A model generated the notes under the pieces. It was not told the origin of the DNA. It was given only the letters and a program-made list of their open reading frames with translations, and did not search any database. A DNA stretch of 64,000 nucleotides from Przewalskia tangutica (taxonomy: Eukaryota; Streptophyta; Magnoliopsida; Solanales; Solanaceae). Numbering within the stretch: position 1 is the first letter of the stretch; each line of letters starts with the position of its first letter. Where the stretch lies: NCBI GenBank assembly GCA_029844215.1, contig CM056732.1, forward strand, positions 24,367,501 to 24,431,500, read 5' to 3'. Below, one piece after another: positions 12,515-22,977 of the stretch. A program made the translations under genes and the position numbers.

Positions 12515-13128
12515 CGCATTTGCATCATGCATGCATTCATTAATCAACATATGGTGTGATGCCCCCAGAGGATGTTATGGTAAGAGAGATTGTCCAATGA
12601 GGCCGAGGTATATGCATACTGCATTGTGTATAACATTTAGACATATTCATTAGGGCCCTCAGAGGCAATTACTGTTGGTCAGTTGTTTCTGTTTCAGATT
12701 ATGATATGTCCCTGCTATGTTATTCGTTATGCCTAACATACTCAGTACATCAGTCGTACTGACATCCCTTTGTCGGGGGACGCTGCGTTTTATGTCCGCA
12801 GGTTCATACTAAGAGGGTAACAGATTGTGCTAAGAGATTGTTGATTCAGATGTGTGGGAGCACTCTACTAATTTCAGAGTTGCAGTTTAATTGTGGTACG
12901 TTATACTCTTAGAGGCTTGTAGATAAGTGTCACGTGGTTAGTGGTCATGTATGGCTTTGTCGTCCTTGATATATAGCCATATAAGTTGGGGCTTTCGGGT
13001 TGAAACTATACTTAGTCCTTCTCGGCTTAGTCTGTGGTTAATATGGTTAAGTATAGGATGTATGGTCAGTGGTGCCCGGTGTGTTGAGTCTGGGTGCCCG
13101 TCGCGGCCCTCCGGTTTGGGTCGTGACA

Positions 13129-13346
13129 AGTTGGCTCTAGAAAGGGCACGAAGTTCTATGTACAACGACAAATCTCATCATATCAGACAGAGACATAAGA
13201 TCGTTAGGCAGTTGATTACCACGGGTATTATTTCCATTGATTACATAAAATCAAAGGAAAACATAACAGATCTCTTGACGAAGGGCATACCCAGAGATCA
13301 GATGTTCTGTCTGTCTAAGGGAATGGGCCTAAAACCCAATCACTAA
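13129..13346 (+). pseudogene. Copia RNase H C-terminal fragment
   Basis: About 72 codons ending at TAA 13344-13346. It carries the Copia hallmarks ARSSMYNDKSHHI and SIDYIKSKENITDLLTKG, which form the end of the RNase H domain that removes RNA during reverse transcription. The upstream part was separated by insertion of element A, so the frame begins abruptly at 13129. Nothing else of the polyprotein is present on this side. Confidence 0.85.
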
Positions 13347-13966
13347 GAACTGATACCGCGTACACCCAACCTTACTGACTGGAAATCACATGAATTAGGT
13401 TCAATGGAAAAATTAAGTCGTAAAAGTTCAGTAGAGCGCTTCTGTGGAAGCAAGAGCACTTTGAATAATGATTTCTACATAGAAACACAAATCCAAGTCC
13501 GTTTCGGTGATAGACATTAAGTGCTATCTGCAGAGTTGGTAAATGTTAAGTTTCCAAAACCTTTTATGATCCTTAACATTTGAGGTTAGGTTTTGGGAAA
13601 TTTTTAATGTTGTATGACACTCGTGGAGTGGGGTATAACAGAATACCTTATAGGAGACCACCCATTTAAGTACGAGGACTGGCCTCCTCAAATATTAAGA
13701 ATCCAAGACGTGTCCACGGCCACAACGGACAAAACCTTTAAGAGGAACATAGTAAGGAAATATGTTGTGTTGATATCATTGTCTTGGCTTACTCTAAACA
13801 CTGACGGTTCAAGACATCGCGTTCACCGCGCAGTAAGTAAGTCTCATGACATTCTACTATGAAAGTTTCAAAGCTACGACTATCTATCTAGATACAACAT
13901 TGATCCGCCGAAAGATTGCTAGAAAGGCACCATGTGAGTGCATCAAAATATCTTTCAAGAGGGGAT
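13347..13966 (+). other. 3' untranslated region and PPT of Copia F
   Basis: No gene seen. It ends in a purine-rich tract (CAAGAGGGGA) directly before the LTR start at 13967. Confidence 0.55.
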
Positions 13967-14870
13967 TGTTGGAAATTTATTAATGTGAAATAAAGTTAAT
14001 CCTATTATTTATGACTTGAACAATTGAGGTCCCACATGTCGGAAACGTCGTTTTACACACACGTTGTACCAAGGATCGTAAATTTCCTTAGTGAAAGAGA
14101 TATTTGTACGTATATGAAATGTTTGAGACATGAAATGATAGACAGTTATTGGCCAAATGATGAGGGTTTCACGTTGGTAAATGAAGGAAAAAGTGTACAA
14201 TGTGTAAAAAGATGAAACGAGTCGGAAATCGATGCGGAGCCGTGAAGGGCCGCGGCGCAACCACCGTCGGAGTCGCGGCGTCGCAGCGCCTCCAGCCAAC
14301 GTTGCGACGCCTTGGTGGCAGTGGCTAGAAGTAGCTATTGGTTGTCAGGCGCCGCGGTGCCTCCCAGACAGCGCCGCGGCGCTTCGATGGCAGAATGCCT
14401 CGACGGAAAACCAAGATTTTTTTACTTTTGGGTTGATCTTGAAGCATTACTTCTCCACGATTTTGCACTTGAATTCAGTCATTATTTGGCTGAATTACAC
14501 CCCCCCCCCCCCCCTCAATTAGTGTCATTACATGGCTATTGAAGGTCATTACTTGGCTAGTTGGGAAGTCATCTTCTACACACTATAAATTGAGACTCAA
14601 AGCTCATTTGAAGAACACACTTGAAAATCAGATTTTCAGAATTCTTCTTCCTCTCTTGCTTTCTTTCATACACTCAAAGGTTCTTCTTTTTAGTAAACTC
14701 TTGAGTTTTTCTTTGTTCAATTGTTTGTTTCTGTTTTATCTTGGGAGACAAGTTGTCAATAGCCGTTAAAGGATTCATACGGGGCAATATTGTCTTAAGG
14801 ACATATTGAATATCAATCGACTCAGCAAACCATTTTCTTTGTTCTTATTTCCAGATTTATGGAGCATTTC
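13967..14870 (+). repeat. 3' LTR of Copia F (end uncertain)
   Basis: It starts TGTTGGAAAT after a PPT. It contains a strongly GC-rich block at about 14230-14400 in otherwise AT-rich DNA, a C homopolymer near 14500-14516, and TATAAAT at 14584-14590. After the probable end, a 20-nt word, ATGGAGCATTTCC[A/G]GTCCATG, occurs twice (about 14860 and 14926). Confidence 0.6.
14249..14590 (+). promoter_or_regulatory. Paired CGCGG palindromes and TATA box in the LTR of F
   Basis: GCCGCGGC at 14249-14256 and GTCGCGGC at 14272-14279 are 23 bp apart; GCCGCGGT at 14351-14358 and GCCGCGGC at 14373-14380 are 22 bp apart. TATAAAT follows at 14584-14590. The arrangement parallels that of element G, although F is Copia and G is Ty3/gypsy. 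Confidence 0.55.
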
Positions 14871-16672
14871 CGGTCCATGAGTAACAACAATGAGCATCGA
14901 TCAAACATCCTTCAAGCATACAATCATGGAGCATTTCCAGTCCATGAGTGACAAAATAGATGGAATTCTCAAATGCGTAACGTATTTAATCACGGGCGCA
15001 GTACTTGATTGAACCTACATATGTACAACGTCATAAAGCTTGGTAAAGAAGACAGCTCTTCCAACCATATGTGGCTTTCAATGTTGTTGTCACATAAACA
15101 TAGTCTCAGCCTATTTCCCACCATCTTATGATGGAAGCAAATTAAGTACAAGACTTGTAAGGTCTCAACAGCGGAATAAGGTTTACAAGTGCCACAAAAA
15201 CATCTCAGGGTGCTGAAGTCTATGACACGAGTGTCGGTTTCAAAATGTCTAACTTGTCAAGAAATGTGGGAAATTTCCTGTTCCCATATATTGCATAATT
15301 GATCAGTGACTCATGCAGTTTTTAAGGACCAAAACTCTTAATTATACCCACATAGTTCAGGGAAGACTCAACATTATCATAAACTAGTATAATGTACAAC
15401 TATAAGACTAAATTTAGACCAACTCTTTTAACTAATGGGACCATTTGAGTCGAACTGAATAATTAAGAGGTTTAACTCCCCATTTATTCATTTGTTGAGT
15501 TTTTATTTTATTCGAGCTCTATTCTTTGGCAATATTATGGTTTGCTTTTTAGATGCAAAACTGGAATTTCTACTTTCTTTTTTTAAAAAAGAAATTATAT
15601 TTTCTTGTTTCTTCCCCTTTCCATTTCAATGTGTAGTTGAGTCAGAGACATGACCACTAGTGTTCTTTTATTTATAGTATAACATGCTACTCTGGAGCCT
15701 TTGGGTTTAGCAGAAATTTTAATACATAAATCGTTATGCTTGGATGTGATACTACAATCAAGAATTAGCTTTCTTATCAGTATACTTGTACATGTAACCT
15801 CTTAAAAATTATATGTTATGAAAAAAAACTTACTAGTATATAGTATTGTCATGTTTTTTTATAAAAAAGGTTTAGACGCATAGCTTTGAATGATATTTTT
15901 ATTGTGTAAGGTAAAAATTCGTATATTTCTATTTGTGTGTATTCTTATTACACACTGTATCACGTATAAATAACACAAATATTTTCTTATAACTTGTATA
16001 GGTATTACTTATTGGAAGTAATTTATATCAAACCAGACATTATTGTTAATAATATAAACATATTGCAAAATATTCGTTTCCTTCCATTTGATTCTTTTAA
16101 ACTGATTACCTACTGTAACTAACTTTTTAGCAAAATATATAGGTAACCTTTTGTTCTCTTTCTTGCTTGAGATCATACATTAGGCTCTGTTATGAAGCAA
16201 AAAAAATGTAAAGTTAACTCGATCATGAATATGCTAGTAACAAAGCGACACAGAGAAGTAGTTCATGCAATTGTACATTCATCTTAATCAGTAAATCTGG
16301 TAAGGAATAAAAGTGAGGGAAGTAGCCTGTGCTCACGGCTCAACCATCAAAGCTATCTGCAGATTTCCCTTAAAATTAAAACCAAGGCGTTAATGTACCC
16401 ACCAGCATATCACTATACCACAAGCACAGATTGAGAAGTATCATAAATGACAGGAAGAAGTTCTTTCGACTCAATTTTTCCACATAACGAACAAAATTCC
16501 ATTGAATTATCCTATATAAGCTGCAAGTATTACTACGACAATGGTCTCAAAGAATGGAGCATATAATGACATCATTAACTAGAGTGGTGCAAAATGTAAC
16601 AACATTATAAATAGCTTTCGCGGTTGCTAGAATGCAAGCTATCGATATAGAGACTGAAATACACAAGCAACT
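14871..16672. other. Intergenic stretch downstream of the thioredoxin-like gene
   Basis: No ORF, RNA gene or transposon is recognised. Base composition is ordinary AT-rich intergenic DNA. The part next to 16672 should contain the 3' UTR of the minus-strand gene; I cannot place its polyadenylation site. Confidence 0.5.
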
Positions 16673-19600
16673 CTATGTAGAAGCCTTTGTCCCAGAAAGG
16701 AGTTCAAGTGTGAGATCTCCCACTCCTATAGGTGGGCCGATACTGCAACGGTCTGTGTTATGTAATTGGATTGCATCTTTTACCTTCTGGAACTGCATTA
16801 AATATTACCACAACAAGGTTATCCATATGGAGAAGCTATCATGTTGGTTAGCCTCAAAGGACTGCCGATAACTTTGCCGTGCATAACAAAAAATTTGTTA
16901 CTGAAAAGGGACCTCAGAAAATATATATGGTCCTATTCAATTTCTTAAGTAATAGAGGTAAATCTTATACTCTATCCAAAATGAAACAATAACTGGTATT
17001 TAATAGAGAACAGAGAGAGAAGTCTCAAAATGATTAAGTGAAACTAGTAAAAGATAGGAGTAGCTAATTACATCCAAATGGAGAAAAACAATTATCAGAC
17101 GTCTTACTTTGGCCAGTGAACAAGAGAAGGACTCTAGTTGTCCATCAGCTCCACGATAGAAATGGAAAGAGGGGAGGACTTTTACATTCAAAGCCTTGCA
17201 CATTGACTTATTTGCATCAAAATTGACTTTCAGAAACACGATTTCGGGGTGCTCCTTGGCAGTTCTGCAGAGCTGCAAAGAGAAAAGTGTAAAATCAAAA
17301 TTATAAAGAATTGGAGAGGAAGCAATCTTAAAGACCAGTTATCTTCTTAAAGTGGCTTAATATACAGATCCAAACCATTGTTCAACTCAAGTAATGATGA
17401 CAATCATCAGTAGCATAAGCAACCATATATACAATACAAAAGACTTGGGGTCAGGAGAACTGAAAATCTTTTTAAACAAGAATTCAAAAGTCATCATCCT
17501 GTTTTTGTAGTAGCTCAACTAAACTGTTTAGCGAAATGGACCACCAGCAAAATTCAAGAAACAGGATAATGATTCAAATTTATTATGCTTTCGCACAATC
17601 CTTTATATGATATGTATCTAGAAACAATTTCAGTGACAAGAAAATGTTAAAATATGCAAGGTTTCAGTAAATAAAATCAGAGACATGCTGGAATAGTCTC
17701 TTGTCTGTTTAGACTATCAATATGGAAATCTAATTCTATGCATATGAAATAATGATTTTGTTTTAGGAGCACCAAAATCTGTTGTAAACTTCAAATTTGA
17801 GATCTTTTGAGAACAAATATAAGAGAAAGTGAGTGAAGAAAAAATAACCGGTAACACAGGACACTACAGAATCAGTGCCAACTTTAATTGGATACTGCGA
17901 TCAATAACCTTTAAATGTAAGGAAATAGCTTTTCCAATAAGTTTTATACTATAGTGAACAACCAAGTTTAGTCACAAAACCCACAAGAGAAATACAACTG
18001 TATTCAAAAGCTGAAGGCAAACTGCACTTTTTTGTTTTATTTTTGGTGCAGAATGGATCTTGTAAATTAAGCGGAATCAATTTCAGAGTTGATAGAGTGC
18101 CTACTGTTTAGGAAGGCATATATGGCCACTGGAGTATTGCACAAATCTACTTGAACAATCTGCTATATTAAATACAACTCTTACTGCTAGAAGAGAAAAA
18201 AAAACCACTAGAGAAAACAACTTGTTGCTAGGAAAATGTTCTTTTGCCCCTCTAATGACAAAGTATCACAACCATCTCAGTGTCAGGGAACTAAATTCTA
18301 ATTGGACGTTTAGAGAAAATTATAATGATTCCAGTTCATATGAGTAGAAGACAGATACGAAAATAGGATCCTTAAAGGCTGCTGAAACAGAATGAACTAT
18401 CTTCTTAAAAATTGCTCTTTACATTAGAAAGAACAGCGCCGGCGTAAAAATTATAGGCTTTCATAATGGGCGCAGCAATAAGTGCTTACCTTGGGAAATA
18501 GTGCTTTGCACGAAGCACACCATGTTCCATAGAACTCTACAATAACAAGTCTATCTCCAGCCTTACTTAGAGCCTCCAAGAATTCTTGTGTCGAATGAAT
18601 GTCAACCATGTTAGGCCCTGCATTTCTCTCCCACCATTTTGGTTCCTCAGTTCGAGTAACGGTAGCATGTGCCTAGGAAAATTGAACAAAAGACACAAAA
18701 TGTGTAAAGAAGACTTTTAGGGATTTAACATATGTAAACAGTAAGATAGAAGTCCTCATGAAGATGAATGCATCTAGTTGTTCATAAAATACAAAATACC
18801 AATTTCTTCTTAAGACCATTGTGCTAAATAACATATTTGATGAAATACTCAAATCCCTGATAACTAAACTGATGGTTAATCATATGCATGTTCATGTTTT
18901 AGGATAACGGCGATGTCCAGCTTGCATGCATATTAACTATCTCATCTGGTACCTGCAACCTCCCAACTAGATGACTCTGTCCACTAAGGCAGCAAATAGG
19001 AAGAAATCACTATGCCTCTGCTGGATCTGAACCCTTGTATTCCATGGTTTTCCTTCCAACTTGTCCAATTAATAATATGCATCTTGACTGCTAATTTAGT
19101 GATTACTAGTATAACTCAGCATAACAAAGATACCTAACAAAGATGCCATGAATTCTTTATTCCCGTTATTTCCTTTTTTAGAACTGTTTTGAACTGTTTC
19201 TCCTCAAGCCGGGGTAAGGTATGCGTACACTCTACCCTCCTCAGACCCCACCTTACGGAGTACACAGCGTATGTTGTTGTAAATCAGTATAACAAAGATA
19301 CCTAATTTCAGTGTTTGAATACAACTAGGTGTTTCAAGAGAACTAAAAAGACAGCATCATACCCTAAAAGGCTTTCCACAACTGACAACAACTTTCAAAG
19401 AAATTTGAAGCTTAAAAGACCTCAAACTCAGATGAGCTAAGCACAACTAGTGAAACAATATCCTCAATTTAAATGGATACAAGAATACGCGGCAAAAGGT
19501 GGAATGTTTACCATAACAGCAGGAAATCGCTTGTTGGGGGTGAAGGCAATTCTTGAAACAAATTCAACAGAAGTTGAAGGAGATTCAGAAAGGGATACAC

Positions 19601-19718
19601 CCCTTTTATGCAACCTTTGATTGGGTGTTTGTGTAGAATTTAAAGATGAAGAGAATGAGCTTAACAATGAAGAAGATAACCTTAAAGAGTTTAAAGAAAA
19701 TCCCATTACATCAGCCAT
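16673..19718 (-). CDS. Chloroplast thioredoxin-like 2 (ACHT-type) protein, four exons
   Basis: Exons on the minus strand: 19512-19718, 18490-18672, 17108-17272 and 16673-16792. All introns are GT-AG and phase 0, and the 675-bp CDS encodes 224 residues. Residues 1 to about 65 are Ser-rich and basic without a motif, like a plastid transit peptide. The thioredoxin fold follows with the active site WCASC at residues 120-124 (catalytic Cys 121 and 124), then KVLPSFHFYRGADGQLESFS containing the cis-Pro loop, and a tail with HNTDRCSIGPPIGVGD. This composition matches the thioredoxin-like 2 or atypical Cys/His-rich (ACHT1/2) family, which exchanges disulfides in the stroma, for example during peroxiredoxin-linked oxidation after dark. 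I start at ATG 19718; the codon in frame nine bases upstream is GTG. Introns are 839, 1217 and 315 bp. No break is seen, and it is the only intact host gene here. Which ACHT paralogue it is cannot be decided from sequence alone. Confidence 0.93.
18903..19070 (-). mobile_element. SINE of SolS type in intron 1
   Basis: Read on the minus strand, it has a tRNA-like B-box region (GGGTTCAGATCC, near 19020-19034), then CCTTAGTGGACAGAGT and GGGAGGTTGCAGGTACC, and ends GCAAGCTGGACATCGCCGTT. This order is that of the Solanaceae SolS SINE 3' body. Possible imperfect flanking duplications are near 18883 and 19075. It shares the gene's orientation. The 5' boundary is approximate. Confidence 0.7.
19138..19284 (+). 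mobile_element. TS/Au-like SINE remnant in intron 1 with long target duplication
   Basis: The 3' half reads GGGGTAAGGTATGCGTACAC, then CTACCCTCCTCAGACCCCAC and a TTGTTG tail, the characteristic plant TS/Au SINE end. It is flanked by a 21-bp direct repeat (19117-19137 and 19285-19305) with one mismatch, as expected for LINE-driven insertion. The 5' half is diverged or truncated. Confidence 0.75.
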
Positions 19719-19817
19719 AGAACACACACAACTTCACAGTAATAATAAGTAAGATCCTCTGAATCTTGTTTTGCTTTTCCACCCTTTTATCTTTTCTTTT
19801 TGGGGAATCTTAGTTCT

Positions 19818-19824
19818 CTATATA
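19818..19824 (-). promoter_or_regulatory. TATA box of the thioredoxin-like gene
   Basis: TATATAG on the minus strand, about 100 bp upstream of the start codon at 19718, a normal distance for a plant core promoter with a short leader. It is the only TATA-like word in the near-upstream region. Confidence 0.5.
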
Positions 19825-20400
19825 ACCCAAATTTGATCTTTGATTTTTTCCTGTGTTCCTATGAAGATATTGGCATTACTATGTGAAATTGGTGTATTAC
19901 TGTTCAACTACTGGAAAAGGCTTGACCACACACTACAAACATAAAAGCGAATGCATGTGTGTGAACCATATTTTACGAGGAGAACAATCTACATAGATAT
20001 TTCTTTCCTTTTTTTTTTCTTTTTTTCATAATTTGACGGTTACTTGTCTACTTGACCAAGTTGGTGCTTTTTATTGCATTTCTTGGAAATTGTCCTTAAA
20101 AAAATGATAAAAAGTCAATAATTAGAAGAACTTGATGTTTGTGGGATATTAGTATGTCTACAGAAGAGTTATAAGGAGAATTCAAACTCTCAATTTTTAA
20201 AATTATTTCCTCTTTATATTGTATTTTGAGAAAAAATGTTCCTGAATTTCCTTCGATATTTCTTCTGTGATTTGTAATCCGGATGGGCTAATCTAGTATA
20301 ATGGGTCTTATTCTGATGCGGACTTTTTTTTAAGAGGCATCTCGGCGAAAGAGGACTGAAAATCGCAAGGAAAGCTTCAAAACGCTACCACAAACACAAC
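19825..20400. other. Upstream intergenic region of the thioredoxin-like gene
   Basis: About 575 bp with no gene recognised, presumably holding the upstream promoter. A T-rich run at 20009-20029 is the only compositional feature. Confidence 0.45.
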
Positions 20401-20653
20401 GGTTAGAAATACATAATTTTAGCTATATTCCGACTCATATTTTATTACTTTTCTTACATTTAAGTTCATTTAATTCACTTTATTCATAAATTTTGGTTGT
20501 AATTTTGGTTGTAATGTATAGGAGATGGTTTGATGAAAAATAATTTTGAAATCTGAATAGAAGTCAATACCAAAAGGATCAAGTAGAGGACCCGAGGGTC
20601 AAGCACACGTGAAAAAAAAGAAGATAAAAATGAGATGTCATAGAAAAAGGTGT

Positions 20654-20861
20654 GGTGTGCCACCCAACTCACTTAATGGTGCGCCACACCACTGAAAATT
20701 CCAGGAAAATCTGCAGAATTCAGTTCTCTGAATAATTGAGTTGGTGTGGCGCATGACTTTCCAAATGGCACGATGCACCCAGCATAATTTTGATCAATAC
20801 AGATCAATTTTGGCTTAGAAATTGCATTTCAATTCAATGCCACTCCAACACAGTATAAATA
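20654..20861 (+). promoter_or_regulatory. Paired GC-rich palindromic words upstream of a TATA box
   Basis: GGTGTGCCACC (20654) and GGTGCGCC (20678) are 24 bp apart; GTGTGGCGC (20744) is followed by TGGCACGATGC about 22 bp later. TATAAATA follows at 20854-20861. This is the same layout as the LTR clusters of F and G but without strict CGCG cores. Confidence 0.4.
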
Positions 20862-21226
20862 TACCTTAGCCACGTATTTGAAGAGACTTTTGACATATGA
20901 AAATTACAAGGAGGGTTAAAGCATCGTGGAGCGGAGATTCACACAGTTTATTTTTTTCCTTCTATTTTTATAATTGAATGTTACTTATGACTTGTGATGT
21001 CTCCACAAGCATGAATGACTAGTTTTCTTTATTCTACAATATGTACCTCATTATAGCAGAGTTTTTAGCTTGAATTGTTTTAGCTAAAGTAGAAATTAAT
21101 GATGAAAAAATAGTTGAGCATGTAGTATAGATGTTATTCTTGGTTGTTTGAGTTTTTGGGGAGTAATTCCCAAATTACAAGAATCTATGCTCACTAGTTA
21201 GTTTATATAAGGTGCTTGATAAAATA

Positions 21227-21376
21227 CTCAAGTGAACTTTCCATGATGTAATGGGTAGAAGTTGAGCTAGTCATGAGGTGTGTCACTTTGTATGCTTAAA
21301 TGCTCAAGTGAACTTTCCATGATATAATTGGTAGAAATTTAGCTAGTCATGAGGCGTGTCACTTTGTATGCTTAAG
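21227..21376 (+). repeat. 76-bp tandem duplication
   Basis: Two copies starting CTCAAGTGAACTTTCCATGA (21227 and 21303) and ending TGTATGCTTAA, with a few substitutions. They lie just left of the Copia H LTR. Confidence 0.85.
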
Positions 21377-21394
21377 ATTAAGTGTGGGGTCGAC

Positions 21395-21599
21395 TGTTAA
21401 ATATACATAATTGTGTATATTAAGAATGTATATTGTAGTATATTGTAGTATAATTACTTGTACTATTATCATAATTGTATCGTTAGTCTCCAAATAGAAT
21501 ATGATTTTAGATGTATAAGAGGAAAAATATTTTCTTATATGTAACTTGTATATATACCCCATTCATTAATGAGAATAATCTAAGGGATTATTTCTTTCA
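21395..21599 (+). repeat. 5' LTR of Copia H
   Basis: 205 bp, TGTTAAATATAC...CTTTCA, containing a duplicated TATATTGTAG word and ending directly before the primer-binding site. Confidence 0.8.
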
Positions 21600-21611
21600 T
21601 GGTATCACAAG
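21600..21611 (+). other. Primer-binding site of Copia H (initiator tRNA-Met)
   Basis: TGGTATCACAAG abuts the LTR. The first eight bases match the usual initiator-Met PBS; the remainder is diverged. Confidence 0.7.
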
Positions 21612-21759
21612 TCTAGGTTAATTTTCTTCCTTGCTTCCGTCGAAAATTCTTTCTCGGTTTTCGTGGAGTATTGTCTCGATTTCCGAGAGGTTTTTTTTGT
21701 TCTCCAACCTAAATTCTTTCTTCCAAAATCCCTCAAATCACATATTGTTTTGTCAGTAT

Positions 21760-22845
21760 GTCTACATCAAAAACAGTTCCATCACGCCCTTAAAGTTTCT
21801 GACATCAAGAATCACATCCCTCTTGTTCTTGAAATAGAAAATGTCCAATATGCGAAGTGGGCCGAACTGTTCATGATTCACGCACATGCTCATCAAGTCA
21901 TCCGTACATAATTCTCGCAGCTCCTGAGGATACGGAGGTACCAAAACGCGAGAATGATCCAAAGTTATGGACAACACTTGATGATACCGTACTACAGTGA
22001 ATTTACTCCACTATCTCTACTGACCTGTTGCAAACTATTATTGAGTCGGAAGCTACGCCAAAGGCTGCTTGGGATAGGATGCGCGACATATTCCAAGATA
22101 ATCAGAACTCCAGAGCTGTTACACTTGAGCAGGAATTTTTCCTTGTCAAAATGGAAAATTTCCCGAACGTTTCAGCTTATTGCAAAAGGTTGAAAGAATT
22201 GGCGGACCAACTCCGCAACATTGGTGCGCCCGTTAGTGACGATCATCTTATTTTACAGATGGTTGTCGGCTTCTCTGAGGCTTATAGTGGTCTTGGGACT
22301 CTACTTCGTCAAAGTAACCCTCTCCCAAAGTTTTATCAAGCCTGTTTCATGTTTACTTTGGAAGAAGCTGGATTGGCTAAGAAGGTGGCTACTGAGGCTA
22401 GTCCCGTCATCATGATGACGTCATCCACCAACTCTCCGGGTTTTGTTAATACTTCAGGCCAAAATCGTGCTCCCAGTGGCGGCAAAAATAATCGGAAAAA
22501 TTGCGGGGGCAAATGCGGCAGTTCCGACAGCAGTTCCGGTGTCCAAAACAGGGGCGGTGGACCCCATCCCAGATATAGTGGGCCATCGACCCACTGTTCT
22601 CGACCTTGGCCGCTGGCGTAAATTTGACACGATGGGCGATGGCCTTACGGTCCCATCTCGATATCGTCCCACCAACGGGATTCCCAGATCTATCGCCCAC
22701 CGCCCGGCGATGGTTTTGAAGCGATGGCCGGGGCGGAATCTGGTGTTCTTGGGCCCCAGCCTCCGCAAGCCCATCACACAGCGGGCCCCACCTAGTCCGA
22801 TATTGAGGCGACTATGCACACACTTGAAATAAATTCATCGACTCA
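21760..22845 (+). pseudogene. Copia gag (UBN2 type), broken
   Basis: Gag of element H. The segment KNHIPLVLEIENVQYAKWAE (near 21810-21865) is the conserved start of Copia gag. After frame changes, the helical gag core follows in one open frame at 22028-22621, with PKAAWDRMRDIFQDNQNSRA and VSAYCKRLKELADQLRNIG. The C-terminal part is Gly/Ser/Asn-rich and then degenerates. No intact CCHC knuckle is seen. The start is probably the ATG near 21760, followed by early breaks. Confidence 0.8.
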
Positions 22846-22977
22846 AATTGGTACATCGACATCGGTGAGACTACTCACATGACGTCCGACCCATGTACTA
22901 TCTGGTCTTATTCCAATTTGAGTAGCAATCGTGGTATAATTGTTGGTAATGGTAATTCAATTCCAATTTGTGGTTAC
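22846..22977 (+). pseudogene. Copia protease, N-terminal part, cut by element B
   Basis: The active-site region reads WYIDIGETTHMTSDPC. The catalytic Asp is present, but the usual T and A/S of DTGA/S are I and E, so activity is doubtful. The frame runs to ...GNGNSIPICGY at 22977 and continues after element B at 42515 with GHKTL. The insertion duplicated the bases GTTAC. Confidence 0.8.

Larger units (their letters stand above)
1..13128 (+). mobile_element. Element A: Tekay-like Ty3/gypsy element, non-coding, 3' part
   Basis: The first bases match the stretch that follows the primer-binding site in elements B and C of this window (compare 29650-29740), so the 5' LTR ends roughly 80 bp left of the window. 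The interior runs to 3965 and closes with a purine-rich stretch after a block like the 3' ends of B and C. The 3' LTR begins TGTAACACC at 3966 and ends GTCGTGACA at 13128; it is split by element G. No gag or pol domain is recognisable in the interior, so A looks like a large non-autonomous derivative (LARD type). It inserted into Copia element F, whose reading frame resumes at 13129. The expected duplicated site is AGTTG (13129-13133); the other copy is outside the window. Lineage is inferred from LTR ends and similarity to B and C, not from protein. Confidence 0.75.
3966..13128 (+). repeat. 3' LTR of element A, interrupted by element G
   Basis: Two blocks, 3966-4156 and 10937-13128, give an LTR of about 2.4 kb starting TG and ending CA. 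The far end holds modules shared with the B and C LTRs, including a CTGCG...CGCAG inverted repeat at 12783-12801. The element G insertion site shows an imperfect 5-bp duplication, ATCCC at 4152-4156 against ATTCC at 10936-10940. TA microsatellites lie at 12290-12302 and 12483-12510. Confidence 0.75.
13129..14870 (+). mobile_element. Element F: 3' end of a Copia element truncated by element A
   Basis: Sequence immediately after the LTR of A is in frame for a Copia RNase H C-terminus, followed by about 620 bp of 3' untranslated sequence, a purine-rich PPT (about 13957-13965) and an LTR starting TGTTGGAAAT at 13967. The rest of F should lie to the left of element A, outside the window. The 3' boundary is uncertain: I see no unambiguous CA end with target duplication. 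It is probably near 14870; a CAACA end at 15170 is an alternative. Confidence 0.7.
20400..21394 (+). repeat. Probable LTR fragment with Athila-like architecture
   Basis: It has the same order of parts as the LTRs of G, D and E: an AT-rich start, GTG/GCGCCAC-rich palindromic words at 20654-20775, TATAAATA at 20854-20861, then pyrimidine-rich leader-like sequence (TTTTTTTCCTTCTATTTTTA). No LTR ends, PBS or partner LTR are seen, and the right side is cut by Copia H at 21395. The identity is inference from architecture only. Confidence 0.4.

Noticed and set aside
12951..13346. A single ORF of 131 codons spanning LTR A and the Copia fragment
   Set aside because: The first 59 codons are LTR sequence of element A read by chance; only the part after 13129 is Copia RNase H.
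14891..15013. Short ORF (MSIDQTSFKHTIMEHFQSMS...) after the Copia F LTR
   Set aside because: Only 41 codons, no recognisable domain, and the region holds a direct repeat; not enough to call a gene.
19725..19727. Start of the thioredoxin-like CDS three codons further upstream
   Set aside because: The codon is GTG, not ATG; the first ATG in frame is at 19718.
22443..22832. Overlapping ORFs on both strands of the Copia gag C-terminus
   Set aside because: Shadow frames of the GC-rich gag tail; the true frame is the one continuing the gag core.
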